A DNA stretch of 64,000 nucleotides from Tenacibaculum sp. MAR_2010_89 (GCF_900105985.1 NZ_FNUB01000004.1:223501-287500); one strand, 5' to 3'. Shown: positions 18,643 to 28,727, counted from the first letter of the stretch. The notes: generated from the letters alone by a model not told the origin. Numbers and translations: made by a program.

Positions 18643-21600
18643 ATGAAAACAAAGTTTAATGGAATTTTAACGCTACTATTAGCGTTGGTTGTGCAAATTT
18701 CTTTTGCACAAGAAAAAACAATTTCAGGTACTGTTTCCGATGAATCTGGACCTTTACCTGGGGTGTCTGTACTTAAAAAAGGGTCTACCCAAGGTACTGA
18801 AACAGATTTTGACGGTAAATACTCAATCAAAGCTAAAGAAGGGGATATTCTTGTTTATAGTTTTGTTGGTATGAAAACTACTGAAAAAATTGTAGGTGCT
18901 TCAAGTACTATTAACGTAACACTAGAAAATGATAACGTGTTAAACGAAGTAGTAGTTACAGCATTAGGTATTAAGAGAGAAGCAAAAAGTTTAGGTTTTG
19001 CTCAACAAACTGTAAAAGGTGAACAACTTACTCAAACTAGAGAAGTAGACATTAACAACTCTATCGCTGGTAAAGTTGCCGGTGTACAAATGTTAGGTGC
19101 TCCAAGTTCTGGATTTGGAAACGCTTTAATTCGTTTAAGAGGTGAAAGTGATTTACTTTATGTTGTTGATGGTGTAAAAATCGACAATTCTGGAGATATT
19201 AATGTTGATGATGTTGAAAGTCTTAACGTTCTTAAAGGTAGTGGTGCTACTGCATTATATGGTCCTATTGGTAAAAATGGGGTTGTTGTAATTACTACTA
19301 AAAGAGCTAAAAACGGAAAAACATCTTTCGTTATTGACCAAGCTTTACAAGTTTCAAATGTATACATCTTACCAGAATATCAAAATGAATATGGTGGTGG
19401 ATATTCTCAAACTTTTTCAACTTTAAATGGTCAAAACATACCTAACTATGCAGCTGATGAATCTTGGGGTCCTAAATTAGACGGAAGAATGGTTAGACAT
19501 TGGGATAGTTGGATACCTGGTTCTTCTGAATTTGGTAACTTAAGACCTTGGTCTGCTAACCCAGATAACGTAAGAAACTTCTTTAACACTGGTATTACAA
19601 ATAATACTACTTTATCTTTTTCTAAAGGAGGAGACGGTTATAGTGTTAAAACTATATTAAGAAATGTTGACATTGAAGGTGTTTTACCTAATTCTAAAAG
19701 AAATTTAAAGCAAGTAAGTGCTAGTGCTAGTTTTGATGTATCAGACAAACTTGAAGTTTACACAAACATCAACTACCAATACAGAACTACTTTAAATGAC
19801 CCTACTGGTGGTTATGGAAGTATTGCTTCTAACTTTAACCAATGGTTCCAAAGACAATTGGATATGAACAGATTAAGAGATTCATATTTCCAAGGAGGTA
19901 AATTTTACACATGGAATATTAGAAGTACTTCTAATGTTAACCCTTTATATTGGGATTCTCCATATTTTGAAACTGATCAAAATATTAAGAACCAAACTAA
20001 AAATGCTGTTTATGGTAACGTAGGTATTAACTATAAAATTACTGATAACATTACATTAAACACTGAAATCAGAAGAACTGTAAACACTTACAAATCTGAT
20101 GCAAGAGTTGCTTTTGGAGGATTAAACCAAACATCTTTTACTGAAAGAGACCGTACAATTAGTTCAACTGAATTTTTTGCAATGGCAACTTATAACAAAG
20201 ATCTTACAGATAATTTAGATTTAACTGCTTCTGTTGGTACTGAATTAAGACAATGGCAAGATAGATATATTGACGGTGCTACTAGTGGAGGTTTAACTAT
20301 TCCTGGTGTATATACAGTAGCTTCTTCTAAAGACAGACCTACTTATACAAATAGAGAGTGGAATAGAAAGAATAGAGGTTTATTTGCAACTGCTTCTCTT
20401 GGATATAATGATATGTTATTCTTAGATGGTACAGTAAGATCTGACTGGAACTCAACTGCAAACCCTAATGATAATAGAGTATTAACTTATGGAGGTTCTT
20501 TAAGTTTCTTATTTAACAAAGTAATTAACTTAGAAGAGTTAAGCTTTGGTAAATTACGTGTTGGTTATGCTGAAGCTCCAAGTTTCCCTAACATCAATGC
20601 TACTAAAAACGTATTCCAAACTGGAAATTCTTTAAATGGTGTTGTACCATTTTTCCCTTCAGCTACCCAAGCTAATGCTGGTATTCAAGGAGGTATAAGA
20701 CAAGAGTTTGAAATTGGTACTGAATTAAAATTCTTCAGAAACAGATTAGGTTTAGACATTACATATTTTGATAGAAAAGATATTAACTTACCTATTGATA
20801 TTCCTTTATCAGGAGCTACAGGATTTAATGCATCTACAGTAAACTCTGGAAAATTTTCTTCTAATGGTATAGAGGTTGCTATAAATGGTACTCCTATTAA
20901 AAACGAAAACTTTACTTGGGATGTTGGATTAAACTTTGCAACATTAAAAAGACAAGTTGATGAATTATACGTTAACCCTACAACTGGTGAGGCAATTACA
21001 ACTGACGTAATTGATACTTCATGGAGAGGTTTAACTATAGAAGCTAGAGTAGGTGAAGAATATGGTGCTATTTACGGTAGAAAAATAAGAAGAGATGCTA
21101 ACGGAAACATGCTATTAAGTAGTACTGGTAGTATTCAATTTGATCAAAACCAATATTTAGGTAACTTATTACCTGATTTTACTGGAGGTTTAACAAACTC
21201 ATTTAACTATAAAGGAATTAACTTATCTTTTAGTCTTGATTTCCAAAAAGGTGGAAAATACTTCTCAGTTACTCAAATGTTTAACAACTATGCTGGTTTA
21301 GGTATCGCTACAGTTGGAGACAATGCTAAGGGTAACCCAGTAAGAGACCCATTAGTAGATGCTAGTGGTGCTGTTGCATCAGGAACTTCAATAAATGCTA
21401 ATAATGTATCTAATACAACTGGTGGTGTTTTAGTAGAAGGTGTTGACGCTACTTCAGGAAGTGCAGCTTCTTACTTCGTAGATAGCCAAACTTATTGGAA
21501 AAGATTATTTGCTTTACATGAAAGATGGATCTATGATGCTTCTTACGTTAAGTTAAGACAATTATCTTTAGGATATACTTTCCCAAAGAAAATATTTGAA

Positions 21601-21786
21601 AACACTCCAATAGAAACTATTACAGTTAATGCTTACGCTAACAACTTATGGTTAATTTATTCTAGTGTTGATGGTGTTGATCCTTCTGAGATTGAAAATG
21701 TAAACAATGCAGGTTTAAGATGGGAAGAAGGTGGACAGTTACCAAGTAGTAGAACATTTGGTATGAATATTAAAGTTAAATTTTAA
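18643..21786 (+). CDS. SusC/RagA-family TonB-linked outer-membrane protein
   Basis: This 1047-residue protein is the outer-membrane import channel of a SusCD nutrient-uptake pair. It has a signal peptide ending ISFAQ and then a carboxypeptidase-regulatory-like N-terminal domain (about residues 26-90; GTVSDESGPLPGVSV and TETDFDGKYSI). The TonB-box/plug transition EVVVTALGI follows. The plug domain ends GKNGVVVITTK, and the 22-strand barrel ends SRTFGMNIKVKF. The N-terminal domain closely resembles the one inside the A2M protein at 63551. The partner SusD-like gene starts 19 bases downstream. The substrate cannot be predicted, as no glycan-degrading enzyme is adjacent. Confidence 0.93.
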   Translation: MKTKFNGILTLLLALVVQISFAQEKTISGTVSDESGPLPGVSVLKKGSTQGTETDFDGKYSIKAKEGDILVYSFVGMKTTEKIVGASSTINVTLENDNVLNEVVVTALGIKREAKSLGFAQQTVKGEQLTQTREVDINNSIAGKVAGVQMLGAPSSGFGNALIRLRGESDLLYVVDGVKIDNSGDINVDDVESLNVLKGSGATALYGPIGKNGVVVITTKRAKNGKTSFVIDQALQVSNVYILPEYQNEYGGGYSQTFSTLNGQNIPNYAADESWGPKLDGRMVRHWDSWIPGSSEFGNLRPWSANPDNVRNFFNTGITNNTTLSFSKGGDGYSVKTILRNVDIEGVLPNSKRNLKQVSASASFDVSDKLEVYTNINYQYRTTLNDPTGGYGSIASNFNQWFQRQLDMNRLRDSYFQGGKFYTWNIRSTSNVNPLYWDSPYFETDQNIKNQTKNAVYGNVGINYKITDNITLNTEIRRTVNTYKSDARVAFGGLNQTSFTERDRTISSTEFFAMATYNKDLTDNLDLTASVGTELRQWQDRYIDGATSGGLTIPGVYTVASSKDRPTYTNREWNRKNRGLFATASLGYNDMLFLDGTVRSDWNSTANPNDNRVLTYGGSLSFLFNKVINLEELSFGKLRVGYAEAPSFPNINATKNVFQTGNSLNGVVPFFPSATQANAGIQGGIRQEFEIGTELKFFRNRLGLDITYFDRKDINLPIDIPLSGATGFNASTVNSGKFSSNGIEVAINGTPIKNENFTWDVGLNFATLKRQVDELYVNPTTGEAITTDVIDTSWRGLTIEARVGEEYGAIYGRKIRRDANGNMLLSSTGSIQFDQNQYLGNLLPDFTGGLTNSFNYKGINLSFSLDFQKGGKYFSVTQMFNNYAGLGIATVGDNAKGNPVRDPLVDASGAVASGTSINANNVSNTTGGVLVEGVDATSGSAASYFVDSQTYWKRLFALHERWIYDASYVKLRQLSLGYTFPKKIFENTPIETITVNAYANNLWLIYSSVDGVDPSEIENVNNAGLRWEEGGQLPSSRTFGMNIKVKF

Positions 21787-21805
21787 TTAAAAATTTTAAG
21801 AAAAA

Positions 21806-23287
21806 ATGAGAAAAAATGTATATAGAGCTTTAGCATTAGCTACCTTTTTGGTAGTTGGCTACAGCTGTGAATCATACGACTTTGGTAATACTGATGACAA
21901 CTTAAATAATCCTTCTGCGGTTATACCATCATCTTTACTTACTGCAAGTCAAGCAAAATTAGTAGGTGCCTTGAGTTTATCAGGAACTGCTACACCTTCA
22001 TTATACGTTCAACATTTATCACAGACTCAATATACTGAGGAGTCTAGATATCAAACAATCAACTTTGGTTGGAATATTAATGGTAGTGGTACTGGACAAC
22101 AAGGAAATGTAGGGATTTATAACAAACCTGTTTTAGCTCTTAAAACAATTATAGATGCTAATACAAATAGTCCTGCTGAAATGGCTGCTTATGGGTCTAA
22201 CAACAACCAAATAGCTGTAGCAAGAATTTTAAAAGCTTACTACTTCCAATGGATGACTGACAGATGGGGAATGTTACCATATACTGAAGCTTTAGGTGGT
22301 GTAAATACTCCTAATCCAAAATATGATACTCAAGAGTTTATTTATAAAGATTTATTTAAAGAAATAGACGAAGCTCTTGCTCAAATTGATGGTGGTGCAG
22401 GTCCTTCTGGAGATAGTTTTTTCGGAGGAGACATGGCTAAATGGAAAAAGTTTGCTAATACTTTAAAAATGAACATGGCTATTCGTTTAGCTAAAGTTTA
22501 TCCTAATGCAGGTGATTACGCAGCTACAATGTTTAATCAAGCTATGGCTGGTGCAATTACATCTTCAAGTGAAAACATAATGTTTGCTTGTATAGCTGAT
22601 GACCAGTATGACAACCCTTACCAAGATGATTATGTTGATTCTGGTAGAACTGACGAATGTTTAAGTGATGTTTTAGTTAACAGATTACAAGCTTTAAACG
22701 ATCCTCGTTTACCTAAATTCGGTGCTCCAGCTGCTTCTTCAGGAAACTATGTTGGTTTACGTTACGGATGGGCAGGAGCAGGATCTGTTCCTAATGCTGA
22801 TGTGTCTTTCATGAACGATGATTTAATCAAAAATGGAACAAAATCTTTACCTATATTCACATTTGCTCAGGTTTCATTTAACAAAGCAGAAGCTGCCAAG
22901 TTAAACTGGATTTCTGGAACTGTTCAGTCTTATTATGAAGCTGGAGTTAAAGCTTCTTTAGAACAATGGGGAGTTTCAGCTGCTGATGCAACAACTTATT
23001 TAGGTGTTGCTGGTGTTGCTTATAACGCTGCAACTGATATGAATCAAATTGCTGAGCAAAAATGGATTTCTTTATTCTACCAACCTTATGAAGCTTGGGC
23101 TGAATGGAGAAGATTAGATTTCCCTGTATTAACAGCTGCTGTTGATGCTTTAAATGGAACTAATCAAATTCCTACAAGACATGCATATCCTTCAACTGAG
23201 CCTAGTCAAAACAAAGCTAGTTATGATGCTGCAGTTGCTGCACAAGGTGCTGATGGTTTATTCACTAAATTATGGTGGGATAAATAA
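21806..23287 (+). CDS. SusD/RagB-family (SusD-like 2) nutrient-binding lipoprotein
   Basis: This 493-residue surface lipoprotein caps the SusC channel next door and captures the substrate. The signal peptide ends in the lipobox VGYSC with the lipidated cysteine at residue 21, followed by acidic and asparagine residues typical of surface-exported Bacteroidota lipoproteins. The helical SusD-like body includes RILKAYYFQWMTDRWG and the end segment EAWAEWRRLDFPVL. The sequence fits the SusD-like 2 branch rather than the classical SusD/RagB branch of the second pair. It is cotranscribed with SusC and followed by a strong terminator. Confidence 0.9.
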   Translation: MRKNVYRALALATFLVVGYSCESYDFGNTDDNLNNPSAVIPSSLLTASQAKLVGALSLSGTATPSLYVQHLSQTQYTEESRYQTINFGWNINGSGTGQQGNVGIYNKPVLALKTIIDANTNSPAEMAAYGSNNNQIAVARILKAYYFQWMTDRWGMLPYTEALGGVNTPNPKYDTQEFIYKDLFKEIDEALAQIDGGAGPSGDSFFGGDMAKWKKFANTLKMNMAIRLAKVYPNAGDYAATMFNQAMAGAITSSSENIMFACIADDQYDNPYQDDYVDSGRTDECLSDVLVNRLQALNDPRLPKFGAPAASSGNYVGLRYGWAGAGSVPNADVSFMNDDLIKNGTKSLPIFTFAQVSFNKAEAAKLNWISGTVQSYYEAGVKASLEQWGVSAADATTYLGVAGVAYNAATDMNQIAEQKWISLFYQPYEAWAEWRRLDFPVLTAAVDALNGTNQIPTRHAYPSTEPSQNKASYDAAVAAQGADGLFTKLWWDK

Positions 23288-23314
23288 AAGTATAAAAATT
23301 ATATAATTTTTAAG

Positions 23315-23349
23315 ACTACCTTTATTAATTTAAAGGTAGTTTTTTTTTA
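23315..23349 (+). terminator. intrinsic terminator after the first SusCD pair
   Basis: ACTACCTTT (23315-23323) pairs with AAAGGTAGT (23332-23340) and is followed by eight T. It lies 27 bases after the SusD-like stop codon. Confidence 0.9.
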
Positions 23350-23376
23350 TATTTACCTAAACCCAAACACCTTACT

Positions 23377-24048
23377 ATGAAAAAGTTAATATTCTTTCTT
23401 TGTTTATCTTTTATAACATTATTAGTAAACTCTCAAGTTGATGGAATGAATTTTAATCCTCAAAAAATTGGAGGAACATTTCAAAACTTAAATTTAAATT
23501 CGGGAAATAATTTTAATGATAATATGAAAGGCTCTATATATTTGTTTAAAGCTTGGAATAATCTATCAACATTAACTTCTTTTTCAAACAAAAAACTGAA
23601 AATTGATAACTTAAATTATGATATAGAAAATAAGCAATTCGTTGCAAAAATTAGCAATGATAGTATATACATTTTCAATAATCTTAAAAACGTTAAAACT
23701 CCATTGTCTTTGTTTGAAAATATTGATGGTACATTTTATGAAATATTAGTTAATGGTAAACTTCAACTATTAAAAGAGTATACTGGTAAGTATAAAAAAG
23801 CTGTTATAAATAAAATGACAAATCAAATAGTTAAGAAACCCCAATACATCAAAGTTGAAACTTTATATTCAAGGCAAAACAATACTATAAAAAAAATAAA
23901 ACTAAAGAAATCAAGTATTCTTAAATTACTTTCTTCTAAAAAAGAAGAAATAAAGAAATACTCTAAAACAAATAAATTGTCTTACAAAAAAGAGAATGAC
24001 GTAATTAAAATATTACAATATTACAACAAGCTACTAAACAACTTTTAA
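23377..24048 (+). CDS. secreted protein of unknown function, tandem paralogue A
   Basis: I do not recognise this 223-residue protein. It has a signal peptide (IFFLCLSFITLLVNSQ) and a lysine-rich C-terminal half, and no cysteines beyond the signal. It is clearly related to the next gene: both have a GGTFQ motif near residue 30, a KGS(I/F)YLF segment, an NYD(I/L)-containing strand, KMTNQ in the middle, IKLKKS near the C-terminus and YYN at the end. The pattern resembles beta-strand-rich periplasmic proteins with a helical tail, but no family can be named. The pair follows the SusCD operon but has its own transcription unit after the terminator. Confidence 0.75.
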   Translation: MKKLIFFLCLSFITLLVNSQVDGMNFNPQKIGGTFQNLNLNSGNNFNDNMKGSIYLFKAWNNLSTLTSFSNKKLKIDNLNYDIENKQFVAKISNDSIYIFNNLKNVKTPLSLFENIDGTFYEILVNGKLQLLKEYTGKYKKAVINKMTNQIVKKPQYIKVETLYSRQNNTIKKIKLKKSSILKLLSSKKEEIKKYSKTNKLSYKKENDVIKILQYYNKLLNNF

Positions 24049-24092
24049 AAAAATTAACTCAAAAAGAAAAACTATAACCAACAAAATCTGAT

Positions 24093-24803
24093 ATGAAAAA
24101 AATAATTTTATTTTTTGTAATTATTATTACAAATCAATTGTATTCACAAGGAAAGAGAACTTTTTGGCCAACTAACTCAAGTGAAGCTCCTAAAATGAAA
24201 GTTAACTTTAATACTCAAACACTTGGAGGTACTTTTCAACGTAATGATGCTAGAGCCTTTAATAAAAATGATCAATTTAAAGGCGTTAAAGGGTCTTTTT
24301 ATTTATTTAATACTTGGAAAAACAATTCAACAATTACTTCTAAGACTGGAAAAAAATATCAAATCAATAACATGAATTATGATTTGGATGAAAAAGCTTT
24401 TTTATCAAAAATTTCAAGAGACAGCGTTTACATTTATCAAAATGTAGAAAGTATTAATGTAGAAAATAGATTTTTTATAAATATTAATGAGCAATTTTAT
24501 GAAAAAATAACTGATGGTAAAATTAGCTTATTAAAGAAATATTCAGGGAAATTAAAAAAACCTATCATTAACAAAATGACAAATCAACAAGTAAAACCTG
24601 CTGAATATGTTAAAATAGTTAATTACTATAGTTACATTCAAAATAAAAAATTAGAAAAAATTAAATTAAAAAAATCTAATGTTACTAAATTAATTACCGA
24701 AAAAAAAGATCAAGTAAAAATTTATATCAAAAAAAACAAATTAACATATAAAGAAGAAGGGGATATTGTTAAAATAATTAATTATTATAATTCATTATTT
24801 TAG
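24093..24803 (+). CDS. secreted protein of unknown function, tandem paralogue B
   Basis: This 236-residue protein is the downstream member of the tandem pair. It has a signal peptide (ILFFVIIITNQLYSQ), then a slightly longer N-terminal segment, then the same series of conserved positions as its neighbour (LGGTFQ, KGSFYLF, NYDLDEKAF, NKMTNQ, IKLKKSN, and a YYNSLF end). It lies 44 bases after the first copy, so the two are probably cotranscribed. Its 3' end overlaps the convergent DUF3179 gene by four bases. No function can be assigned. Confidence 0.75.
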   Translation: MKKIILFFVIIITNQLYSQGKRTFWPTNSSEAPKMKVNFNTQTLGGTFQRNDARAFNKNDQFKGVKGSFYLFNTWKNNSTITSKTGKKYQINNMNYDLDEKAFLSKISRDSVYIYQNVESINVENRFFININEQFYEKITDGKISLLKKYSGKLKKPIINKMTNQQVKPAEYVKIVNYYSYIQNKKLEKIKLKKSNVTKLITEKKDQVKIYIKKNKLTYKEEGDIVKIINYYNSLF

Positions 24804-25786
24804 TTATGCATAGTAACATTATTTTTATAGAAAAAATTCCATGCCCATAGTTCAGCATGAAAAAAACTAGGTGAAGCTAATTTTGTGCCTTTTTTAGGTC
24901 CTTCAATAGCTTCACCAAATATATTCCATCTATTTCCTTTATTATCTTTCAATACTAAAGGAAAACTAGTATCCAGTTCTAAATTTTCTCCAGTAGGTTC
25001 ATAAAATGAAGTGAAAATATTTTTACTTTCATCACCTATTACAATAGTTTGTCTTCCATTAACTATTAACTTATTTAACTTTAACTTACTAAAGCTAGAA
25101 TAAGGAAAAACTTCAACCGAATTTTCAATTCCACCATTAACAATACCAAAAAACTTAGTTGACTTAGCTTTCTTTACACTATTGTACTTATTCACTTCTC
25201 CTCTACTAAGTAAATTATGATAATACACTTGAGCCATAGGAAAATAGTCTTTAATGGTTTTCCAAGTTGTTTCTATTGAAAATAAATCATTTATCTCCAT
25301 ATATTTTTGACTCCCTTTAATACCAGTAAGTAACATTTGCGACCAAAAAACATCTTCCTCTTGTGATGTTAAAACCAAATTATCTTTAAATAAAAAACCT
25401 GAGGCAAACATGTTCAAACTTTTACCACCTATAACTTTATTAAAACAAATACCACTTTTTGTTTGTGGACAATAACTAGCTATGTATTCTAAATCATCTA
25501 TTTTATCATTTACAACTTCAGAATAATTTAAATAAACATAAGGAAAAACCTTAACCCTCCCTTTATAATTAAACATTATTACAAGATCATCATCAGATAC
25601 ATTTTCAATTTCATTTACTTTCTTGAAACTAGGGTTATCTATAAAAGCAAACGGAGCTCCTTCTTTTATATAGGTTTCGTCTACAAGCCATTTATCTTCA
25701 TTTACATTATCATCTATATTCTTATCAATACCATCTGAGCATGAAAACATAAAGGCGAAAATAAAAAGCAAAAATATATACTTCAT
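24800..25786 (-). CDS. DUF3179-family lipoprotein
   Basis: This 328-residue protein has a lipoprotein signal with the lipobox MFSC (cysteine 16) and an acidic, asparagine-rich stretch behind it. The body matches DUF3179: YSEVVNDKIDDLEYIASYCPQTKSGICFNK carries the conserved CP(x)n-C pattern, followed by FASGFLFKDNLVLTSQEEDVFWSQ and a C-terminal ASPSFFHAELWAW. The biochemical role of the family is not known; the cysteine-containing motif may bind a metal or cofactor. It is transcribed alone, convergent with the paralogue pair. Confidence 0.8.
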   Translation of the reverse strand: MKYIFLLFIFAFMFSCSDGIDKNIDDNVNEDKWLVDETYIKEGAPFAFIDNPSFKKVNEIENVSDDDLVIMFNYKGRVKVFPYVYLNYSEVVNDKIDDLEYIASYCPQTKSGICFNKVIGGKSLNMFASGFLFKDNLVLTSQEEDVFWSQMLLTGIKGSQKYMEINDLFSIETTWKTIKDYFPMAQVYYHNLLSRGEVNKYNSVKKAKSTKFFGIVNGGIENSVEVFPYSSFSKLKLNKLIVNGRQTIVIGDESKNIFTSFYEPTGENLELDTSFPLVLKDNKGNRWNIFGEAIEGPKKGTKLASPSFFHAELWAWNFFYKNNVTMHN

Positions 25787-25922
25787 AACTTTATAAGGTT
25801 TCTTGTATAGTCTAAAAAGATAGTAAATAATTACATAAAATATTTAAAAATGTGAATTTTATAATATTTGCACACTCTAAAATAAAATTGCATTTTTGAT
25901 TTAAAACAAATTAAAAATTACA

Positions 25923-26894
25923 ATGGAGATTATTTCTAGTTTAAAAACTGAAAAAAAAAGCTTTAAATATTTTGGTAGTGGAGTTGAATTTGCCATTATT
26001 TTTTTTAAAAATATATTATTAACACTTTTTACCTTAGGTCTATACTATCCATGGGCTAAAGTTGAAATTTTAAAATATCATTATCAATCTACAGAATTAG
26101 ATGAGTCTCGTTTTACTTTTCATGGTACTGGTAATGAGGTTTTTAGAGGATTCGTTAAAATATATATAATTTTTATTCTATTATACGGAACTTTAATTTA
26201 TGGTTTACAATCTGGAAATCAAATTACAACTATTTTAACTGTTGCTATATTTTATTTATTTTTCATTCTTATCATTCCATTCGCTATTCATGGTGCTATA
26301 CGTTATCGCTCATCTAGAAGTTCTTGGAAGGGTATTCATTTTAAATATTTAGGTAAAAGAATGGAACTCTTTTGGAAGTTTATTACAGGAATGATTCTAA
26401 CTATCTTAACTTTTGGGATTTATGGAGCTTGGTTTCAAATTGAAATTAGAAAATATATTCTGAGTCATTTACGATTTGGAAACTTATCTTTTGATTTCAA
26501 AGGTAAAGGAGAAACTTTGTTTTGGATTAACTTAAAATTTATTCTTTTATTTTATCTTACATTAGGTATATATTCTTTTTGGTATTTAAAAAATCTATGG
26601 ACTTTTTATGCTGAGAATACAGAAGTAACACAAGATGGAAAAAAAGTAAATTTCAAGTTAAATATTAAACCTGGTGATATTTTTGAATTAATGATAGTTA
26701 ATTTTTTATTGATTGTGTTAACTTTAGGAATAGCAACACCATGGGTTACTATTAGAACATTTAATTTTATTTTCCGTTTTTTAGAAATTGAAGAAGGTTT
26801 AAATACTAATGTTATACAACAAACATCTTATGATGATTATGATGATGCATCTGGAGATGACTTATTAGATTTTTTAGATTTAGATTTACTATAA
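25923..26894 (+). CDS. YjgN/DUF898-family inner-membrane protein
   Basis: This 323-residue membrane protein has about six to eight hydrophobic segments. It shows the internally repeated pattern typical of DUF898: TLGLYYPWAKVEILKYHYQS, then TFGIYGAWFQIEIRKYILSH, then TLGIYSFWYLKNLWTFYAEN, then TLGIATPWVTIRTFNFIF. Each is a hydrophobic segment ending in G-x-(Y)-x2-W followed by a basic stretch. The C-terminus is highly acidic (DDYDDASGDDLLDFLDLD). The function of the family is unknown. The stop codon abuts the ATG of the M48 protease gene, so the two are translationally coupled. Confidence 0.85.
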   Translation: MEIISSLKTEKKSFKYFGSGVEFAIIFFKNILLTLFTLGLYYPWAKVEILKYHYQSTELDESRFTFHGTGNEVFRGFVKIYIIFILLYGTLIYGLQSGNQITTILTVAIFYLFFILIIPFAIHGAIRYRSSRSSWKGIHFKYLGKRMELFWKFITGMILTILTFGIYGAWFQIEIRKYILSHLRFGNLSFDFKGKGETLFWINLKFILLFYLTLGIYSFWYLKNLWTFYAENTEVTQDGKKVNFKLNIKPGDIFELMIVNFLLIVLTLGIATPWVTIRTFNFIFRFLEIEEGLNTNVIQQTSYDDYDDASGDDLLDFLDLDLL

Positions 26895-28004
26895 ATGCCT
26901 TTTAAAGTAAACTATTTTGATGGGAAGTCATCTCAAACACATGAAGCTTATATTTCACCAAGCTCCTTAGCTTGGAAAATTTCTTTCAAAAAAAAAGAAA
27001 ACAACCCTATACAAATTTCATGGAATATTCAGAATATCAAAAAGTCAGAGGTTCACACAAAAGGATTAATTTCTTTTACTTATGGCAATACCTTTCCTTT
27101 TCAAAAAATAGAAAGCTCAGACAATAATTTTATAGAGTACCTAAATAAAAGTAATCACAAAAATTTAAATAATAGAGTTAATACTTTTTTACATAAACAC
27201 AAAAAGAGATCTATAATAAGCCTGCTTTTAGCAGTTTTTACGATACTCTTCACTATATATTTTTATGTTATTCCAACTGTAGCTATAAATTTTGTTTCAA
27301 AATTAAATAAAACACAAATAATTGAATTTGGTAATTACACTTTTAATGTACTATTGAAAGATTTAGATATTGATAAAGAAAAGTCAAATAAATTACAACT
27401 TTTCATTAATGATATGAATGTAAATACTACCTTTCCAATAAAGGCGTATGTAGTAAATAATAAAGAATTGAATGCTTATGCTCTTTCTGGTGGAAAAATA
27501 GTGATTTACTCTTCACTACTTAATAAAATAGAGAATGAACACCAGTTAACTGCTTTAATAGGTCATGAGATTTCTCATATAGAAAACAGACATGTACTAA
27601 AAAATTTAAGCAGAAATTTGTCCGGAAAAGTATTTCTCTCTATTATATTTAATGATTTTAATAGTATTTCCGCTGTTTTAACAAAGAATGCGCATTTATT
27701 TTCTCAATTGTCATATTCTCGTAACTTAGAAAATGAAGCTGATATATATAGTATGGAAATTATGCAAAAAAATAATTTAAACTTATCTGGAATGCCAGAG
27801 TTATTTCAAATTCTAAAAAAAGAAAATGAGATTGAAATACCAAAATACTTAAACAATCATCCCGCTCTTAGAGACAGGATACTATACACAAAAAAAATAG
27901 CAGAAAAACAATCTTCCTTTAAGAGAAATCTAATTCTAAAAGATAGATGGAATAATTTAAAACAACTAATTTCAAAAACAAATACTAATACTATAAATGA
28001 GTAA
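26895..28004 (+). CDS. M48-family membrane metalloprotease
   Basis: This 369-residue protein is a zinc endopeptidase of the M48 (HtpX/Oma1/BepA) group. The zinc motif HEISH is at residues 224-228 and the third ligand is in ENEADIYSMEIM. The N-terminal 95 residues lie before a single membrane segment (SLLLAVFTILFTIYFYVIP), so the catalytic domain is most likely periplasmic. It follows the YjgN-family gene with no gap and overlaps the next gene by eight bases. The pairing suggests that the membrane protein and the protease work together, perhaps in envelope quality control; that is inference. Confidence 0.88.
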   Translation: MPFKVNYFDGKSSQTHEAYISPSSLAWKISFKKKENNPIQISWNIQNIKKSEVHTKGLISFTYGNTFPFQKIESSDNNFIEYLNKSNHKNLNNRVNTFLHKHKKRSIISLLLAVFTILFTIYFYVIPTVAINFVSKLNKTQIIEFGNYTFNVLLKDLDIDKEKSNKLQLFINDMNVNTTFPIKAYVVNNKELNAYALSGGKIVIYSSLLNKIENEHQLTALIGHEISHIENRHVLKNLSRNLSGKVFLSIIFNDFNSISAVLTKNAHLFSQLSYSRNLENEADIYSMEIMQKNNLNLSGMPELFQILKKENEIEIPKYLNNHPALRDRILYTKKIAEKQSSFKRNLILKDRWNNLKQLISKTNTNTINE

Positions 28005-28680
28005 GAACATAATTATTACTGGAACAAGTAGAGGAATAGGTTATGAACTGGCTAAACAATTTGCTAATCAAGGTCATAATGTTTTGGCTTTATCAAGAAA
28101 TACAAAATCACTTGATTCTTTAAATCATAAAAACATTACAACTATTTCTGTTGACTTGTCTTCTAATGAAGATTTGGTAAAAGCTGAAGCCTTTATAAAA
28201 AACAACTGGACTAGAGTTGATATTTTAATTAATAATGCTGGAAAACTAATAAATAAACCTTTTTCAGAGTTATCTACTGAAGATTTTAAGGAAGTTTACA
28301 AGGTAAATGTTTTTGCTGTTGCCGAACTAACAAAAAAAGCAATACCTTTTATGAAAAAAGGGAGTCACGTAATTACCGTAAGTAGTATGGGAGGAATACA
28401 AGGAAGTATGAAATTTCCTGGTCTTGCAGCATACAGTTCTGCAAAAGGAGCTGTTATTACTTTATCTGAATTATTAGCAGAAGAGTATAAAAACCAACAA
28501 ATAGCTTTTAATGTTTTAGCGCTAGGAGCAGTACAAACTGAAATGCTTGAAGAAGCATTCCCTGGGTATGAAGCTCCTCTTTCAGCTAAAGAAATGGCTG
28601 ATTATATTTTTGAATTCTCATTAACTGGAAATAAGTACTACAATGGAAAAGTATTACAAGTTTCTAGTTCTACTCCATAG
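27997..28680 (+). CDS. short-chain dehydrogenase/reductase (SDR)
   Basis: This 227-residue enzyme has a complete SDR fold. The cofactor-binding motif is TGTSRGIG near the N-terminus, followed by the NNAG motif and the catalytic tyrosine and lysine in YSSAKG (Y146, K150). An arginine in the cofactor loop (LSRNTK) suggests a preference for NADP(H). Its substrate cannot be predicted. It overlaps the protease gene by eight bases and so belongs to that operon. Confidence 0.88.
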   Translation: MSKNIIITGTSRGIGYELAKQFANQGHNVLALSRNTKSLDSLNHKNITTISVDLSSNEDLVKAEAFIKNNWTRVDILINNAGKLINKPFSELSTEDFKEVYKVNVFAVAELTKKAIPFMKKGSHVITVSSMGGIQGSMKFPGLAAYSSAKGAVITLSELLAEEYKNQQIAFNVLALGAVQTEMLEEAFPGYEAPLSAKEMADYIFEFSLTGNKYYNGKVLQVSSSTP

Positions 28681-28727
28681 AAAAACTTTAATATATTGAA
28701 GATAATAAAGCAATTGTATAGAATAAA

